Assembly: GCA_046328525.1 (NCBI GenBank)
Contig: JAXLWK010000005.1
Location: 248,001-312,000, forward strand
Origin: JBDHWG01 sp046328525
Lineage (GTDB): Bacteria > Chloroflexota > Anaerolineae > Epilineales > JAHCIE01
Direction of reading: 5' to 3'
Length of the DNA: 64,000 bases
The notes below the pieces were generated by a model. The model was not told where the DNA came from and did not search any database. It was given only the letters and a program-made list of their open reading frames with translations. Positions 62,029 to 64,000 of the stretch are shown here, piece after piece. A program made the position numbers and the translations under genes. Each line of letters opens with the position of its first letter. The first letter of the stretch is position 1.

Positions 62029-63947
62029 CGGCACAGCCCCAGGGCGCGCGCGTCTCCCGCGCCGACGGCCTCGCCCGCCCGGCCGACCGCGGCGGCCTGC
62101 TTGCGCTGGCGAGGAGCGCCGCGCCCTACGCCGCGATCCTCGTCGCCTTCGCCGCGCGCGTCGCGTGGCTCGGCGGGCAGAGCCTGTGGAGCGACGAGTA
62201 CATTACCCTGGTGCGCGCCGGCGCCGGGTTCGGGCAAATCCTGGCCGACCTGCCAGTCGAGCACATGCCGCTGTACTTCCTCCTGCTCCATGCCTGGTTC
62301 GCCGTCGCTGGCAGCGCGGACACGGCGCTGCGCTTCCCGTCCGTCATCTGGGGTGTCCTCGCCGTGCCGTTCGTCTACCTGCTAGGGAAGCGCGTTTTCG
62401 GGCAAGGCGTCGCGCTCGTCGGCGCATTGTTCTTCGCCCTCAACCCGTTCCAGGTCTGGTACAGCCAGGACGCCCGCATGTACAGCCAGCTCGCCGCCCT
62501 GAGCATCGCCATGCTGTGGGCGCTGGACGTCGGGCTGCGCGACCGCGGCCCCCGCGCCACGTGGGGCTGGCTCGCCTACGTCGCCTTCGCCACCCTCGCC
62601 CTCTACACCCACTACTACGCCGTCCTCGGCCTGGCCGTCGCTTTTGCCTACGCCCTCGGCGGGCTGTGGCTCGCGCGTCGGCCCGCGCTCGGCGACAAGC
62701 CGGCCCCGTGGCGCGCGTTCCTCCTGGCCGAGGTCGCCATCGCCCTGTTGTTCCTGCCCTGGCTGCCCCGCGCCCTGGGCATCCTCAGCTTCCCTGGCTG
62801 GCGCGAGCCGGTCACGGCGACCGTCTCCCAGTTCGTCGGCCTGTACACCTTCGGCGACAGCGTCCCGCCGCCGGCCGCGCCCTGGCTCAACCTCGGCGCG
62901 CTGGCGATCTATCTCGTCGGCCTGGCGTCGCTGCTCCCGCGCCGCGACGCGCCCCCCCGGCGCGGGCTGCTTCTGGCGTTGGCCGCCCTCGCCGTCCCTG
63001 CCCTCGCCATCATCGTCCTCCTGCTCAAGAAGCCCGACTTCCACCCGCGCTACTTCATCGCCGCGACGCCGGTCTACAGCCTGGTCCTCGCCCAGGGCGT
63101 CGTCGCCGTGGGGCGGCGCATCCGGGTCGCGGGCGTCATCCTGGCGGCGTTCGTCGTCGCCGCGAGCCTGGTCAGCCTGACTTTGTGGTACACCGACCCG
63201 GCCTACGCCAAAGCGTACTACAAGAACTACCTGCACCATATCCTCGATCAGGCCGGCCCCAGTGACGCCCTGCTGCTCCAGGGGCCGAGCCAGTTCCTGG
63301 CGCGGCGCTACGGCAGCGACAGCCTCAACCGCACCGTCAACCTTCAGAGCAGCCGCCTCAAGGACCAGCCGCCCTCGGAGATCGAGAAGGTCGTCGCCGA
63401 GGTGGCGGCGCAGAACTCCGTCGTCTGGCTCTCGGTTGAGCAGCCGCTCACGCCCGGCCTGCCGAAAGCCTGGCTCGACGCCCACGGCTACCAGTTCGAG
63501 TCGGGCATGGTCGGCGACATCGGCGTGTTCGGCTATGTCCTGCGCGACGACCTGCCCCCGCCCGCCCCGCCCCAGTCTATTGCGGGCGCGGCCCCGCTCG
63601 ACCTGGCCTGGGCCGCCGCGCCCGACCCCGCCCGCCCTGGCGACATTGTCGCCCTGCTGCTGCGCTGGACGCCGACCGGCTCCGTTCCGCCTGACCTCAA
63701 GGTCTCGCTGCGCCTGGTCGCGCCAGATGGGCGCACCGTCTGGCAGCGGGACCGCGCGCCGGGCGACGGCTCGTTCGCCAGCAGCGGCTGGCACAGCGGG
63801 CAGGCGGTGGATGACCGCATCGCCGTCCGCCTGCCCGCCGACCTCGCGCCCGGCGGCTACACCTGGCAGGTGGTCGTCTACGACGCGGCCACGGTCGCCG
63901 AGCAGAAGTTGGCGACCCTCGGCCCGCTCAGTGTCGTCAAGCCATGA
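62025..63947 (+). CDS. GT39/PMT-like membrane glycosyltransferase
   Basis: 640 aa. About 11 TM helices. SLWSDEYITLVRA carries the Asp-Glu motif and NPFQVWYSQDARMYS is a strong match for the PMT_2 family. The C-terminal 230 residues hold a Rossmann-like or receiver part and then a beta-sandwich (RPGDIVALLLRWTPTGSVPPDLKVSLRLVAPDG) like that of the upstream gene. It transfers sugar from a polyprenyl carrier outside the membrane. ATGA overlaps at both ends show tight coupling with its neighbours. Confidence 0.87.
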   Translation: MTAQPQGARVSRADGLARPADRGGLLALARSAAPYAAILVAFAARVAWLGGQSLWSDEYITLVRAGAGFGQILADLPVEHMPLYFLLLHAWFAVAGSADTALRFPSVIWGVLAVPFVYLLGKRVFGQGVALVGALFFALNPFQVWYSQDARMYSQLAALSIAMLWALDVGLRDRGPRATWGWLAYVAFATLALYTHYYAVLGLAVAFAYALGGLWLARRPALGDKPAPWRAFLLAEVAIALLFLPWLPRALGILSFPGWREPVTATVSQFVGLYTFGDSVPPPAAPWLNLGALAIYLVGLASLLPRRDAPPRRGLLLALAALAVPALAIIVLLLKKPDFHPRYFIAATPVYSLVLAQGVVAVGRRIRVAGVILAAFVVAASLVSLTLWYTDPAYAKAYYKNYLHHILDQAGPSDALLLQGPSQFLARRYGSDSLNRTVNLQSSRLKDQPPSEIEKVVAEVAAQNSVVWLSVEQPLTPGLPKAWLDAHGYQFESGMVGDIGVFGYVLRDDLPPPAPPQSIAGAAPLDLAWAAAPDPARPGDIVALLLRWTPTGSVPPDLKVSLRLVAPDGRTVWQRDRAPGDGSFASSGWHSGQAVDDRIAVRLPADLAPGGYTWQVVVYDAATVAEQKLATLGPLSVVKP

Positions 63948-64000
63948 GCGCCGCCTCGCTATCGTCGGCGACGCCCACGACGGCCGAACCCGCCCGGCCA
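63944..64000 (+). CDS. Start of a further gene, cut by the window edge
   Basis: ATG at 63944 overlaps the preceding stop codon (ATGA). The 19 visible codons read MSAASLSSATPTTAEPARP, similar in style to the N-termini of the two upstream glycosyltransferases. It is likely another member of the operon, but too short to classify. Confidence 0.5.
   Translation, partial: MSAASLSSATPTTAEPARP

Overview
The window is a GC-rich bacterial chromosome segment of about 64 kb. Its features fit a filamentous or soil-type Chloroflexota (Anaerolineae-like) lineage: 16S sequence style, secreted enzymes with Pro/Thr linkers, many palindromic intergenic repeats, and families such as DUF433/DUF5615 and membrane-anchored propeller receptors. 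This assignment is an inference from gene content and from reading the 16S gene by eye; no database search was done. Apart from the rRNA operon, GC is high throughout and dips only in the target-recognition part of a restriction-modification gene.

Layout. 1-2.2 kb: the end of a probable mobile-element module, with a short FtsK/HerA-like DNA motor and two small unknown proteins. 2.4-11.4 kb: a GH1-like glycosidase, an M20 dipeptidase, a secreted GH44 glucanase with a dockerin, a threonine-dehydratase-like enzyme, a CPA1 Na+/H+ antiporter, a DinB-like protein and an esterase. 11.6-15.8 kb (minus strand): small unknown and membrane proteins, a cupin, a cyclic-di-AMP receptor (DarA/PstA type), an MscS-related membrane protein and an MBL-fold hydrolase. 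16-22.2 kb: a GH29 fucosidase, an AspT-like transporter with two RCK_C domains, a CxxC small protein with an extreme acidic tail, a lipoprotein alpha-amylase and a VOC protein. 22.4-27.7 kb: OsmC, an alpha/beta hydrolase, a 7TM-GAF-HTH sensor, a small thioredoxin-like protein and an aldo/keto reductase.

27.8-33.5 kb is a complete rRNA operon on the minus strand: promoter, 16S, tRNA-Ile(GAT), tRNA-Ala(TGC), 23S, terminator, with no 5S. Long leader/trailer stems that release pre-16S and pre-23S are visible. The 23S gene carries an approximately 100-nt hairpin insertion in helix 45, the classical intervening-sequence site, and a relative of the same hairpin lies in the 16S trailer. Next come dnaX-ebfC, then recR, separated from them by an array of hairpins with its own promoter, followed by a TolB-like propeller protein, a DUF3891 protein and an SDR epimerase. 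A type III restriction-modification pair (mod, res) fills 40-44.4 kb, and the target-recognition part of mod has clearly lower GC than its flanks.

44.6-51.5 kb holds a GxW-repeat/ASH-domain protein, a transmembrane receptor with a cytoplasmic sigma4-like HTH and an external YVTN plus Kelch double propeller, and a secreted Pro/Thr-linker protein. 51.8-56.3 kb holds a DUF433/DUF5615 toxin-antitoxin pair, an S1-domain protein, a short GlmU-like nucleotidyltransferase, a CNNM/CorC transporter-like protein, cytidine deaminase and a small unknown. 56.5-64 kb is a glycoconjugate locus: three GT39/PMT-like membrane glycosyltransferases, an epimerase, a methyltransferase and the start of another gene that runs off the window.

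The most distinctive signals are the repeat-derived intervening sequence in the 23S gene, the membrane receptors that share an HTH-like domain, the mosaic mod gene, and several palindrome families, one of which supplies the stop codons of three genes.
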